DNA of 24,004 nt from CAYSPU01 sp964432995 (GTDB lineage Bacteria; Verrucomicrobiota; Verrucomicrobiia; Limisphaerales; JAHDYP01): positions 1-24,004 of the forward strand of contig CAYSPU010000067.1 of NCBI GenBank assembly GCA_964432995.1, read 5' to 3'. Of the stretch, positions 14,128-21,580 are shown one piece after another. The notes beneath the pieces are model-generated. The model saw only the letters and a list, made by a program, of their open reading frames with translations, was not told the DNA's origin and did not search any database. The position numbers and the translations under genes are program-made. Within the stretch, counting starts at the first letter, position 1, and each line of letters starts with the position of its first letter.

Positions 14128-15555
14128 CTAGATTTCCCAGCCCGGACGCGCGTTGCGCTTCACGAATTGCGCGGCTTCCGGGCAGTTGGGCGACTTCATG
14201 TTCGGGCCGTCCCAGTCCATGCGTTTGCCGACGCCGACGCGCATGGCGATGCAGCCGAGCAGGATGATCTCGGTAAGGTAGGCGGCGATGTCGAAGTTCG
14301 AGTAGGCCGGCGTGCCGTCCTTCATCATGTTGAACCACTCCTGGTTGTGGCCCGGCGACCGCGGGATGGACTGCGGCACGTCTTTCGCCACCGGGTGATT
14401 GCTGCCGGAGAGATACTCCTTCTCGTCCTTGAGCATGATGTAGAATTGGGAGCCGTAGTCATCCGGTGAAAACAGCTTGCCTTTGTCGCCCACGAGCAGG
14501 CAGCCGCTGACCGGCATGCCGCCGCGCATCTCCGCGATTTCCTTGGTCAGTTCGGTCGGAGGGCGCAGCGGCTTGATTTGCTTGTCCGAGGGGTTGCCGT
14601 CGTACCACCAGAACTTGAGCGGCACCATCCCCTCGCGCGCGGGGAATTCGAAGCGAATCCTTGAGGTCTTGGGATAGGTCTCCTTGAACAACTGAGAGGT
14701 TTCCTCGCACTGAACGACGTTGGGATACCCGAGCTTGAGGGCGCGGAACGGCATGTTGACGGTGTGACAGGCCATGTCTCCGAGCGCGCCGGTGCCGAAG
14801 TCGTACCAGCCGCGCCAGTTGAAGCTGTGGTAGACACCCTTCTTGAAAGGCCGCATGGCGGCCGGGCCGATCCAAAGGTCCCAATCCAGCTCGGGGGGAA
14901 CCGGGTCTTCGCCGGCCGGCCGGTCGAGCCCCTGCGGCCACACCGGACGGTTCGACCAGACATGCAGCTCGCGGACGTCGCCAATCGCTCCCGCCTGGAT
15001 CACTTCGACCGCCCGTCGCAGCCCCGAACCGGCGCTGCCCTGGTTGCCCATCTGAGTGGCCACCTTCTTGTCCTTGGCCAACTGCCGTAACACCCGCGCT
15101 TCGTAGACGGTCTGCGTCAGCGGTTTCTGGCAATAGACATGTTTGCCCATCTTCATGGCCATGTTGCACGCCACTCCGTGAACATGATCCGGCATGGACA
15201 CCGTCACGGCGTCGATCGACTTCTCCAACTCCTGCAGCATCTTGCGGAAGTCCTTGTACTTCTTGGCCTGCGGGTACTTGCCAGCCTTCTTGGCCAACGT
15301 GTTGGCGTCCACGTCGCACAAACCGACAATGTTCCCCCCGCAACGGGCGGAGTCGTCGGTGTCGCTGTCGCCTTTGCCGCCGACGCCAATGCAGGCGACG
15401 CCGATCTTGTCGTTGGCGCCGAGGACGTTACCGACGTAGGGGAATCCCATGGTGGCGACGGCGGCAGCCGCGCTGGAGCGCAGGAACTGCCGGCGCGATC
15501 GCGGGAGCCAAAGGCCGGAGGAACTGGTGTACCGAATGGTGGTGGTTGGCTTCAT
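14128..15555 (-). CDS. Gfo/Idh/MocA family oxidoreductase with Tat signal
   Basis: A 475-residue NAD(P)-dependent dehydrogenase of the sugar/inositol type, expected to act in the periplasm. The N-terminus has a twin-arginine signal, SRRQFLRSS (20-28), then a small-residue hydrophobic stretch to about 47. The Rossmann fold starts IGVACIGVGGKG (51-62), LCDVDANTL follows, and the catalytic-region motif is CQKPLT (142-147) with Gln where classical members have Glu (EKP); this Gln form is usual in Planctomycetes/Verrucomicrobia Tat members. The C-terminal domain includes WDLWIGPA, FNWRGWYDFGTGALGDMACH and a final NCPEAAQFVKRNARPGWEI-type tail. The ATG at 15555 is chosen because 25 further upstream codons precede the natural n-region. 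Substrate cannot be deduced. Flanked by repeats on both sides, no operon partner. Confidence 0.93.
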   Translation of the reverse strand: MKPTTTIRYTSSSGLWLPRSRRQFLRSSAAAAVATMGFPYVGNVLGANDKIGVACIGVGGKGDSDTDDSARCGGNIVGLCDVDANTLAKKAGKYPQAKKYKDFRKMLQELEKSIDAVTVSMPDHVHGVACNMAMKMGKHVYCQKPLTQTVYEARVLRQLAKDKKVATQMGNQGSAGSGLRRAVEVIQAGAIGDVRELHVWSNRPVWPQGLDRPAGEDPVPPELDWDLWIGPAAMRPFKKGVYHSFNWRGWYDFGTGALGDMACHTVNMPFRALKLGYPNVVQCEETSQLFKETYPKTSRIRFEFPAREGMVPLKFWWYDGNPSDKQIKPLRPPTELTKEIAEMRGGMPVSGCLLVGDKGKLFSPDDYGSQFYIMLKDEKEYLSGSNHPVAKDVPQSIPRSPGHNQEWFNMMKDGTPAYSNFDIAAYLTEIILLGCIAMRVGVGKRMDWDGPNMKSPNCPEAAQFVKRNARPGWEI

Positions 15556-15697
15556 GACGTTCTGATAGTTCTGCTGCAATCCGTCGTCAGGGTGATTCTG
15601 GGGCTCCTTGAGCGGAAACGCCCCCCGCACCCTGTCGATGGCTTAGACGCACTGACCGTAGCGGGATCTTCAACGGCGCGCAAGAACCTCTGTGAAA

Positions 15698-15963
15698 CCC
15701 GGATCCTCGCCGGAGTGGCGTGGTGGGCTCGGTCGTCCCCGGTCAGCGCGCGGTTTTCGCCCCTGCGGAGGGGCGCTCGGTCGGCTCCGGGAAGGTCCCG
15801 CCTCGGCGGCGGGATTCGATACAACCGGTGGAGAAGGAGCCCGCGGAGCGGGATCCAGCCAACTCCGCGCCGGGCTCCTGTCTCCAGGGTGCGGGCAAGC
15901 CTCGAGGGGCACGCGGCGGAATCGTGATGCCGGCGGTCGGCGCGGATTTGGGTGCGATGACTC
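15698..15963. repeat. Interspersed repeat, long copy
   Basis: It aligns with 6941-7091 at both ends (start CCCGGATCCTC; end GGCGCGGATTTGGG..GACTC) but holds about 115 additional bases, roughly 15770-15885, with GC-rich inverted parts (CCCGCGGAGCGGG). The spacer between the oxidoreductase start (15555) and 15698 shows no gene. Two copies in 24 kb suggest a family with many copies in the genome. Confidence 0.75.
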
Positions 15964-16035
15964 GATCACGCCTCCGGCGATCGGTGCTGCTGCCCGCCGG
16001 GACGGCGGGCGCTCCGGCGGGCGGACGTGCCCGCG

Positions 16036-16377
16036 AGATGGTCCGGGGCGTCCGACGTCTGTTCCTCGGCCGTGAGGACGGGTGGACCTTTAATGGGGCG
16101 GCCCCCGTAGGAGGCGATCTTGCGGGGCCACTTCTCGCCGGTGACCCACAGGATCTGGTCCATCCAGTGGATCCCCCAATCGCCCAGCGTGCCGTTGGCG
16201 CAATCGAGGTAGCTGCGAACACCGCGCGGGTGAATGCCGCCGCCGTCGCGGTCGCCCGGATCGCCGTTGAAGGGACGCAAGGGCGCCGGACCGCACCAGA
16301 GATCCCAGTTGAGGCCGGCTGGGGGTTCGACGTTGCGGGACGACGGCGGAACGGCTTCGGACCTGATTCGCAAAAGT
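16036..16377 (-). pseudogene. Internal fragment of a second Gfo/Idh/MocA oxidoreductase
   Basis: The minus strand reads EPPAGLNWDLWCGPAPLRPF, then IHPRGVRSYLDCANGTLGDW, GIHWMDQILWVTGEKWPRKI, ASYGGRPIKG and TSDAPDHL. This is the middle of the C-terminal domain of a Gfo/Idh/MocA protein of a subfamily different from the intact neighbour (there the matching place reads WDLWIGPAAMRPFKKGVYHS). The Rossmann half, the start and the C-terminal end are all missing. Upstream the frame runs antisense into vapB; downstream it runs into GC-rich filler next to the repeat. It cannot be functional. Confidence 0.8.
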
Positions 16378-16422
16378 CTGTTGATATGGCCAGCCAGCGG
16401 TGAGAGTATGGGTCGCCATATT

Positions 16423-16671
16423 ATGAAGACAACCATCGAAATCGCCGACGACCTTTTCGAGCGGACACAGCGTCTGGCCCGGAAACAGAAGACGTCGTTC
16501 CGCGCGTTGACGGAAGCGGGCCTTCGCCTGGTGATTGCCGGCAAGCATCTCCACCAGCCCAAAGGACTCCCGCCGCTGGTCACGTTCGGTGGCGGCGGGC
16601 CGACGGACGAATTCAAGGATTGGAACTGGGATCATCTCCGCGATGAGATTTACCGGGGGCGCGGCGCATGA
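16423..16671 (+). CDS. Antitoxin of VapBC-type pair
   Basis: An 82-residue protein with an N-terminal ribbon-helix-helix-like half (MKTTIEIADDLFERTQRLAR, then KQKTSFRALTEAGLRLVI), which binds operator DNA, and a Gly-Pro-rich C-terminal half (GLPPLVTFGGGGPTDEFKDW, then NWDHLRDEIYRGRGA) that should wrap the toxin. An in-frame ATG five codons earlier (16408) is an alternative start. The stop overlaps the toxin start as ATGA, the usual arrangement for autoregulated TA pairs. Clear promoter elements were not found; a TTGATA at 16381 is the only -35-like site. Confidence 0.85.
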   Translation: MKTTIEIADDLFERTQRLARKQKTSFRALTEAGLRLVIAGKHLHQPKGLPPLVTFGGGGPTDEFKDWNWDHLRDEIYRGRGA

Positions 16672-17105
16672 TTGCGGTGGACACCATTCTCCTGGTCTAT
16701 TCGCATCGTTCGGACAGCCCCTTTCACCTAGCGGCGAAGCAATTGATCGAATCATTGCGCACCCAGCCTGCGCCGTGGGCCATTCCCTGGCCCTGCATCC
16801 ACGAGTTCGTCGGCATCGTGACGCATCCGAGGGTATTCAGAGTGCCCACCCCGCTGGCGACGAGTTTTGCGTGCGTGGACGCGTGGCTCGCGGGCGGCAA
16901 CCTGCAACTGATCGGCGAAGGCGACGGTTATCTTGCGAAGCTGCGCGAAATTGCGACGGCGGCGCAGTTGCAGGGCCCGCGCATCCACGACGCCCGCATC
17001 GTCGCGCTCTGCTTGCATCACGGCGTCAGCGAACTGTGGTCGGCGGATCGCGACTTCTCCACCTTCCCGCAACTGAAAGTGCGCAACCCGTTGGTGAAAA
17101 AATGA
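16668..17105 (+). CDS. PIN-domain toxin (VapC-type ribonuclease)
   Basis: A 145-residue PIN ribonuclease expected to cut RNA and stop growth when free of its antitoxin. The acidic metal-binding residues fall in place: Asp5 (AVDT), Glu46 (IHEFV), Asp108 (HDARIVAL) and Asp127/Asp129 (WSADRDF). The common DTN/DTS motif reads DTI here, so the residue after the Thr is not the usual Asn or Ser; the acidic set is nevertheless complete. Translation is coupled to the antitoxin by an ATGA overlap. The pair stands where the front half of an oxidoreductase gene has been lost. Confidence 0.88.
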   Translation: MIAVDTILLVYSHRSDSPFHLAAKQLIESLRTQPAPWAIPWPCIHEFVGIVTHPRVFRVPTPLATSFACVDAWLAGGNLQLIGEGDGYLAKLREIATAAQLQGPRIHDARIVALCLHHGVSELWSADRDFSTFPQLKVRNPLVKK

Positions 17106-17279
17106 GGCCCGCCGACCTGCTCGAGGGCGAAAGCGCCCCTTGCTCCATCCGGCAGAGGGCTCAGAAACGCGCAGCCACGGCTATCGCTGATCCGGATCCA
17201 GCCCGTGGAGTCTCGCCTCGAGTTGCGCGATGCTGCGTACGGCCACATCGCACACGGACAAGCCGGTTCCACCACACCG

Positions 17280-17948
17280 TCAGGAACCGTGGTTTCGCGA
17301 TGCCACCAACCGCTCCGCCGCCGTGCCGGCTGCCGCCGCCTTGGACAGCAGCAAATCCAGTTTCTCCAGACAAAAGCGGGACCAGGATTCGTAAGCGGCC
17401 GTGTCCCTCGCCGCTACGTCAAAGGGAACGAACTCAGGACCCCGGATGCCACTCCGCCGGCCGGCGACGTTTTCGTTGGCCACGTGCATAATGTGGACCA
17501 CGCCGAAATGCACGTAGCCAACCTCGGTACTGTCGTCATTGATCAACGCAACGGCTGACTCGCTGATTTCCTCCACGGAGACCTCCTCCTTGACTTCACG
17601 TCGCATGCCCTCCCGGTAGCCACGGTCCGCCATCGAAAAAAGACCGTGATCCTCCTCCGAGATGTGCCCTCCAATACCCACGGAATACAGTCCGCGCAGG
17701 CGAGCCTCCTGCCCCCCCTGCCCTCGGCAGTAGCGGAGGATCTTCCCCTGGCAGATCAGGAGGACGTATGGAATGAGCTGCTTGTAACGCCGATCTTGTT
17801 CAGCCTCAGTCCGCTTCAAGTACACCAGCCGTGCCGAGGAGGTAATGACGGGCAGGTACTTCTCCACGTCCAGGCTGAGGCCCTGAAACACGCCTAGCTC
17901 TTCCAGCAGTCGTCGTTCAAAAGAAAGGACTCTCTCTTCCGTTGCCAT
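17280..17948 (-). CDS. Nudix-like protein
   Basis: A 222-residue protein. KQLIPYVLLICQGKILRYCR (56-75) is a typical Nudix first-strand pair, and GIGGHISEEDHG (91-102) followed by YREGMRREVKEEVSVE (111-126) is the Nudix-box helix. It departs from the classical GX5EX7REUXEEXGU: the loop is longer, and the Gly after EE is replaced (EEVSV), but RE and EE metal-binding acids are present. The class probably hydrolyses a nucleoside diphosphate derivative; annotated relatives I recall are often called phosphoesterases. The N-terminal 30 residues (FERRLLEELGVFQGLSLDVE) fit that subgroup. It stands alone between the TA pair and the large secreted protein, divergent from the latter. Confidence 0.75.
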   Translation of the reverse strand: MATEERVLSFERRLLEELGVFQGLSLDVEKYLPVITSSARLVYLKRTEAEQDRRYKQLIPYVLLICQGKILRYCRGQGGQEARLRGLYSVGIGGHISEEDHGLFSMADRGYREGMRREVKEEVSVEEISESAVALINDDSTEVGYVHFGVVHIMHVANENVAGRRSGIRGPEFVPFDVAARDTAAYESWSRFCLEKLDLLLSKAAAAGTAAERLVASRNHGS

Positions 17949-18445
17949 TTGTCGTCTCGTCTTTCGTGTGTTGCGGGCAATTGTGCCCCCTGCAGCGGCT
18001 TTCGCCAGAAAAACCTGTTGGGCGATCTGTTCACCGATTGTTCCACAGCTTATTCACAGAGGAGCGCTTTCCCGTCGCTGCCGGTGCGGTTGGGGCACAG
18101 CGGCTGGTTCACCGCCGGCCGGGTGGAGACGTCGCCGCGGAACGCGCCGGTGGTCTCGGCCAAGGCGGGCGGCAAGTGCGGGCCGTTCCTGCACGAGTCC
18201 GTAGGCGGTAACCGCGAACCACGCGAAATACGCGAATGGCTCGGCCAGGTTTCCCCCACGGTCAGCCGACGGCGTCCCACCACGAACTCCGTCGGCCGGA
18301 GGATGCGGTCCATCCCGTATCGCGGTTTTGACTTTGGGGCGGCGATCTGGCTTACTGCCGTAGCTTGCCCAGCGCGCCGGGTGCGACTGGCTGTCGCCGG
18401 TGCAAAGAGAGCGCGGAAACGACCCACGGCCAAGCGGAGGACCCT
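17949..18445. other. Intergenic stretch, repeat remnants
   Basis: No gene is supported here; open frames on both strands are short of constraint. Visible items: two similar 9-mers, TGTTCCACA (18039-18047) and TTATTCACA (18050-18058), in the same direction; the phrase CGCGAACCACGCGAAATACG around 18210-18235, which has the look of a degraded dispersed repeat; and a good Shine-Dalgarno sequence at the far right before the next gene. Confidence 0.4.
18435..18440 (+). promoter_or_regulatory. Strong ribosome binding site
   Basis: CGGAGG lies 5 bases before the ATG at 18446 and fixes that start. It is notable because most genes in this window lack a clear Shine-Dalgarno sequence. Confidence 0.7.
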
Positions 18446-21400
18446 ATGAACCCAGATTCCCGGTTGATCACTCCCCACTTCGCATCCCCGCCCCGGGCGC
18501 TTGCCTCGGGGACCGTGTCTGGATCGCGAAACGCGTTGCCGCGCCCCAGGCGCCTGCCGGGCGCCGCTGTCGGCCTGCTCGGCGGCTTGCTCTGGACCGC
18601 GAGCCCGTGCCTGCAGGCGTCGGATCTCGTGTTCCCTGTCTGGTCGTATGTCCTACCGAGCGGGTATGGGAGCGATTCCATTCGCGGGTTGGCGTTGGAC
18701 AGCGACGGGGTGTTGTCGGCGGCGGGCGTGTTGCGGAACAGCGCGGACAAGGCGGACGGGGCGTGGCTGGGGCGATTTGGGACCCCGGCATGGACGAACC
18801 TGGTGGATTTGGGACCGGTGGTGGCCGGAGTCCGGGATGAAGTCAACGACCGATTCAATGACGTGGCGGTGGACAGCCAGAACAACGTCATCGTGACCGG
18901 CACGAAGAGCGGGGCCTACGGGGGCGGGGACGGCTACCACTGCGCGGCGTTGGTACAGAAGTTCTCCCCGGCAGGGGCGTTGCTCTGGGAGCGGATTCAG
19001 TCGTACGGCCCGTGGAGCAGCAGCTACGGCGTGTGCGCCGATGCGACGGACAATGTGTACGTGGCGGGGGCGGTGTTCGGGAACTGGGGAGACCAGGAGG
19101 GGCAATGGGCGGTGTGGAAGTACGACTCGGCAGGGACGCTGCAGGCCGGCTTCCCGTTGTACTACGACTATGCCACGGGTTCGGGGGCCTACGAGTACCA
19201 GGACATCGCGTTTGACATTGCGGTCGATACGGCCGGTGGATTCCTGGTGGTGGGCCGGCGCGGGGTGGCGAAGGGAAACCTCGACTGGCACGTGCGCAGG
19301 TACGACGCCAGCCGGACATTGGTCTGGCAGGACACCCACTCCGGGGCGGCCGCGGCGGTCGATGACGCTTACCGGGCGGTGGCGGACAGCGAAGGCAACT
19401 TCGTGGTGGCAGGCTACACGGCCAAGGCGTCGGGCGATTACGACTGGCTGGTCATCAAGTACCAGGGAAGCGACGGGCAACGGCTGTGGACGCGGACGTT
19501 CGAGAGCGCGGCGGGACGGAGCGAGGCCTGTTACGGGGTCGATGTGGACGGTTTGGGGAACGCGTTGGTGGGAGGTTCCGAGCTGGGGGAGGACGGGAAG
19601 GCGCATTGGCGGCTGGAGCACCTGGCCAAGACGGACGGGCAACTGCTGGCCGCCCAGGTTTGGGCTTCGGCCCAGTCGGAAACACTGTACGCGGTGGCGT
19701 ACCGTGACGGGCAGATCGCGCTGGCCGGTTGTCAGTTCAACGGGACGGACACCGACCAGTATATCGTGACAGGGTTGCTGGGAGTGGATCTGACCATCAA
19801 CCCGTCGACCGTGGACTTCGGGTCGGTCACCACGGGTGCGGCAGGCGAGCGGCAGGTGGCCATCACGAACACCAGTCGCCAAGCGGTGACTCTCGGGGCC
19901 ATCGCCATCAGCGATCCGCTGGCCACGCCTTTTGTGATCGTCGCGGACGGTTGTTCGGGCCGAACGCTGGCGCCCGGGGCGGGCGGCACGATCACGGTGG
20001 CGTTCCGGCCGGCGGCCGCCGGCGCATTTAGCGACACCTTCGACATACCGCAGACGGCGCCGACGGCCCGCAGCTTCTCCGTGTCCGTGAGCGGGGTGGC
20101 GGTGGAACCGGCCACACTGGCTGGCGAGATCTTCAGCCGCGTCCATGACGGCGGTTTCGGACATGATTCGGCGCGCGGAGTGGCCTTGGACAGCCAGGGG
20201 ACGCTTGTGGCGGCCGGAATCCTGCGGAGCACCAATGCGCCGGACTACCTCGACGCGGGTTGCCTGCTGCACTTTGGCGCGTCGGGATGGACCAACGTGC
20301 TTGATCTGGGGCCGGTGCAGCCCGGATATCGGGATGAGGCCAACGATCGGTATGCGGACGTGGCCATCGACCGTCAGGACAACGTGGTGGTGGTGGGAAA
20401 CAAGAGCGGGGCCTACTACGGAGGGGACGGTTATCACGTGGCGGCACTGGTGCGGAAGTACACGCCGGCGGGAGCATTGCTCTGGGAACGGATCCAGTCG
20501 TATGGCGCGTGGAGCAGCGCGTCCGGTGTCTGCCTCGACGGCAGCGACGCGGTCTATGTTTCAGGGGCGGTATTTGGGGATTGGGGACTCCAGGAGGGGC
20601 AATGGGCGGTGTGGAAGTATGACTCGGCGGGGACGCTGCAGCCGGGCTATCCGGTCTATTACAACTATGCGACGGGCTCGGGGGCCTATGAGTACCAGGA
20701 TCTGGCGTTTGACGTTGCCGTGGATGGAGCGGGAGGGTTCCTGGTGGTCGGCCGGCGAGGGGTGGCGAAGGGGAATCTCGACTGGCACGTCAGGAGGTAC
20801 GATGCCAACCGGACCCTGCAGTGGGAGGACACCTATTCCGGTGCCTACGGCAGCGTGGACGACGCCTACCGCGTGGCCGCCGACGCCGAAGGGAACTTCG
20901 TGGTGGCAGGTTACACCACCAAAGCGGCCAGCGATTATGACTGGATGGTGATCAAATACCGGGGGAGTGACGGGCACCGGCTCTGGACGCGGACCTACGA
21001 GAGCGCGGCCGGGCGGAGCGAGGCCTGCTACAGCGTGGCCGTGGACGGTCTGGGCAATGCCTTGGTGGGCGGCTTCGAGCGCGGAGACGACGGGAAGGCC
21101 CACTGGCGGCTGGAGCATCTGGCCACGACCGACGGACATCTGCTGGCGACACAGGTCTGGCCCTCCACGCAGGACGCCGTGATCTACGCGGTGGCCTATC
21201 GGGATCGGCGCCTGGCGCTGGGTGGCTATCTCTCCAACGGCTCGAACAACGACCTGCGCGTTGCCGTCGCTGTGCCTCCGCCTGCGACCATCACCGCGTG
21301 TTCCTGGGCCCTGCCGAACTCGGTGGCGCTCCAATGGAAAGGCGCGATGGAGCCGGTGACGGTGTTGAGCAGTCCCAATCTGTCCGCCCCGGACTGGCAG

Positions 21401-21484
21401 ACGGTCGCCGGCCCCTTGGTGGACGGGGCGTGGTCGGGCGCGGTGCCAACCCCCGCGGCAGGCTACCTGCGTCTGCGGGAGTGA
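18446..21484 (+). CDS. Large secreted protein: two propeller-like halves and a choice-of-anchor-D domain
   Basis: A 1012-residue protein. A long n-region ends in RPRRLPGAAVGLLGGLLW, with probable signal cleavage after residue 58 (CLQA). Two related modules of about 360 residues follow (about 73-432 and 570-932). Each is built of repeats such as DVAVDSQNNVIVTG, GVCADATDNVYVAGAVFG, YDWLVIKYQGSDGQRLWTRT and GLGNALVGG, typical of SBBP/delta-60 beta-propeller strands. Between them (about 447-552) is an Ig-like choice-of-anchor-D/ASH domain (INPSTVDFGSVTTGAAGERQ...). The last 75 residues form a beta domain ending YLRLRE, which may be a sorting or surface domain. Role unknown; surface binding or structural. 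It is convergent to gyrA across a hairpin. Confidence 0.88.
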   Translation: MNPDSRLITPHFASPPRALASGTVSGSRNALPRPRRLPGAAVGLLGGLLWTASPCLQASDLVFPVWSYVLPSGYGSDSIRGLALDSDGVLSAAGVLRNSADKADGAWLGRFGTPAWTNLVDLGPVVAGVRDEVNDRFNDVAVDSQNNVIVTGTKSGAYGGGDGYHCAALVQKFSPAGALLWERIQSYGPWSSSYGVCADATDNVYVAGAVFGNWGDQEGQWAVWKYDSAGTLQAGFPLYYDYATGSGAYEYQDIAFDIAVDTAGGFLVVGRRGVAKGNLDWHVRRYDASRTLVWQDTHSGAAAAVDDAYRAVADSEGNFVVAGYTAKASGDYDWLVIKYQGSDGQRLWTRTFESAAGRSEACYGVDVDGLGNALVGGSELGEDGKAHWRLEHLAKTDGQLLAAQVWASAQSETLYAVAYRDGQIALAGCQFNGTDTDQYIVTGLLGVDLTINPSTVDFGSVTTGAAGERQVAITNTSRQAVTLGAIAISDPLATPFVIVADGCSGRTLAPGAGGTITVAFRPAAAGAFSDTFDIPQTAPTARSFSVSVSGVAVEPATLAGEIFSRVHDGGFGHDSARGVALDSQGTLVAAGILRSTNAPDYLDAGCLLHFGASGWTNVLDLGPVQPGYRDEANDRYADVAIDRQDNVVVVGNKSGAYYGGDGYHVAALVRKYTPAGALLWERIQSYGAWSSASGVCLDGSDAVYVSGAVFGDWGLQEGQWAVWKYDSAGTLQPGYPVYYNYATGSGAYEYQDLAFDVAVDGAGGFLVVGRRGVAKGNLDWHVRRYDANRTLQWEDTYSGAYGSVDDAYRVAADAEGNFVVAGYTTKAASDYDWMVIKYRGSDGHRLWTRTYESAAGRSEACYSVAVDGLGNALVGGFERGDDGKAHWRLEHLATTDGHLLATQVWPSTQDAVIYAVAYRDRRLALGGYLSNGSNNDLRVAVAVPPPATITACSWALPNSVALQWKGAMEPVTVLSSPNLSAPDWQTVAGPLVDGAWSGAVPTPAAGYLRLRE
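18662..19743 (+). repeat. Intragenic duplicate, copy 1
   Basis: Encodes the first propeller-like module. It matches copy 2 along its length at an offset of 1491-1497 bases, with long nearly identical DNA runs such as GGGGCAATGGGCGGTGTGGA and GAGGGGTGGCGAAGGG-like stretches. Confidence 0.85.
20153..21240 (+). repeat. Intragenic duplicate, copy 2
   Basis: Encodes the second module. Whole peptide blocks are unchanged from copy 1 (EGQWAVWKYDSAGTLQ, GGFLVVGRRGVAKGNLDWHV, ESAAGRSEACY), while the first 40 residues differ more. Confidence 0.85.
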
Positions 21485-21496
21485 GGGGAGTGAGGG

Positions 21497-21540
21497 CACA
21501 TCCCCAACCGATCGACGATCGGGGATGTGTCGTTGGGGAT
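21497..21540. terminator. Two-way hairpin between convergent genes
   Basis: CACATCCCC (21497-21505) pairs with GGGGATGTG (21521-21529). Alternatively ATCCCCAAC (21500-21508) pairs with GTTGGGGAT (21532-21540). Both stems are 9 bp and share the left arm. It lies 13 bases after the stop of the secreted protein and 41 bases from the gyrA stop, so it may end transcription from both sides, although no T run is present. Confidence 0.55.
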
Positions 21541-21580
21541 CTGACCCGGGGTGGAGGCGGGGGCGGAAGGCGCGGGTGGC

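Noticed and set aside
18653..20437. 594-codon minus-strand open frame opposite the secreted protein
   Set aside because: Shadow of the GC-rich propeller repeats; it shows the same duplication pattern only because the plus strand does.
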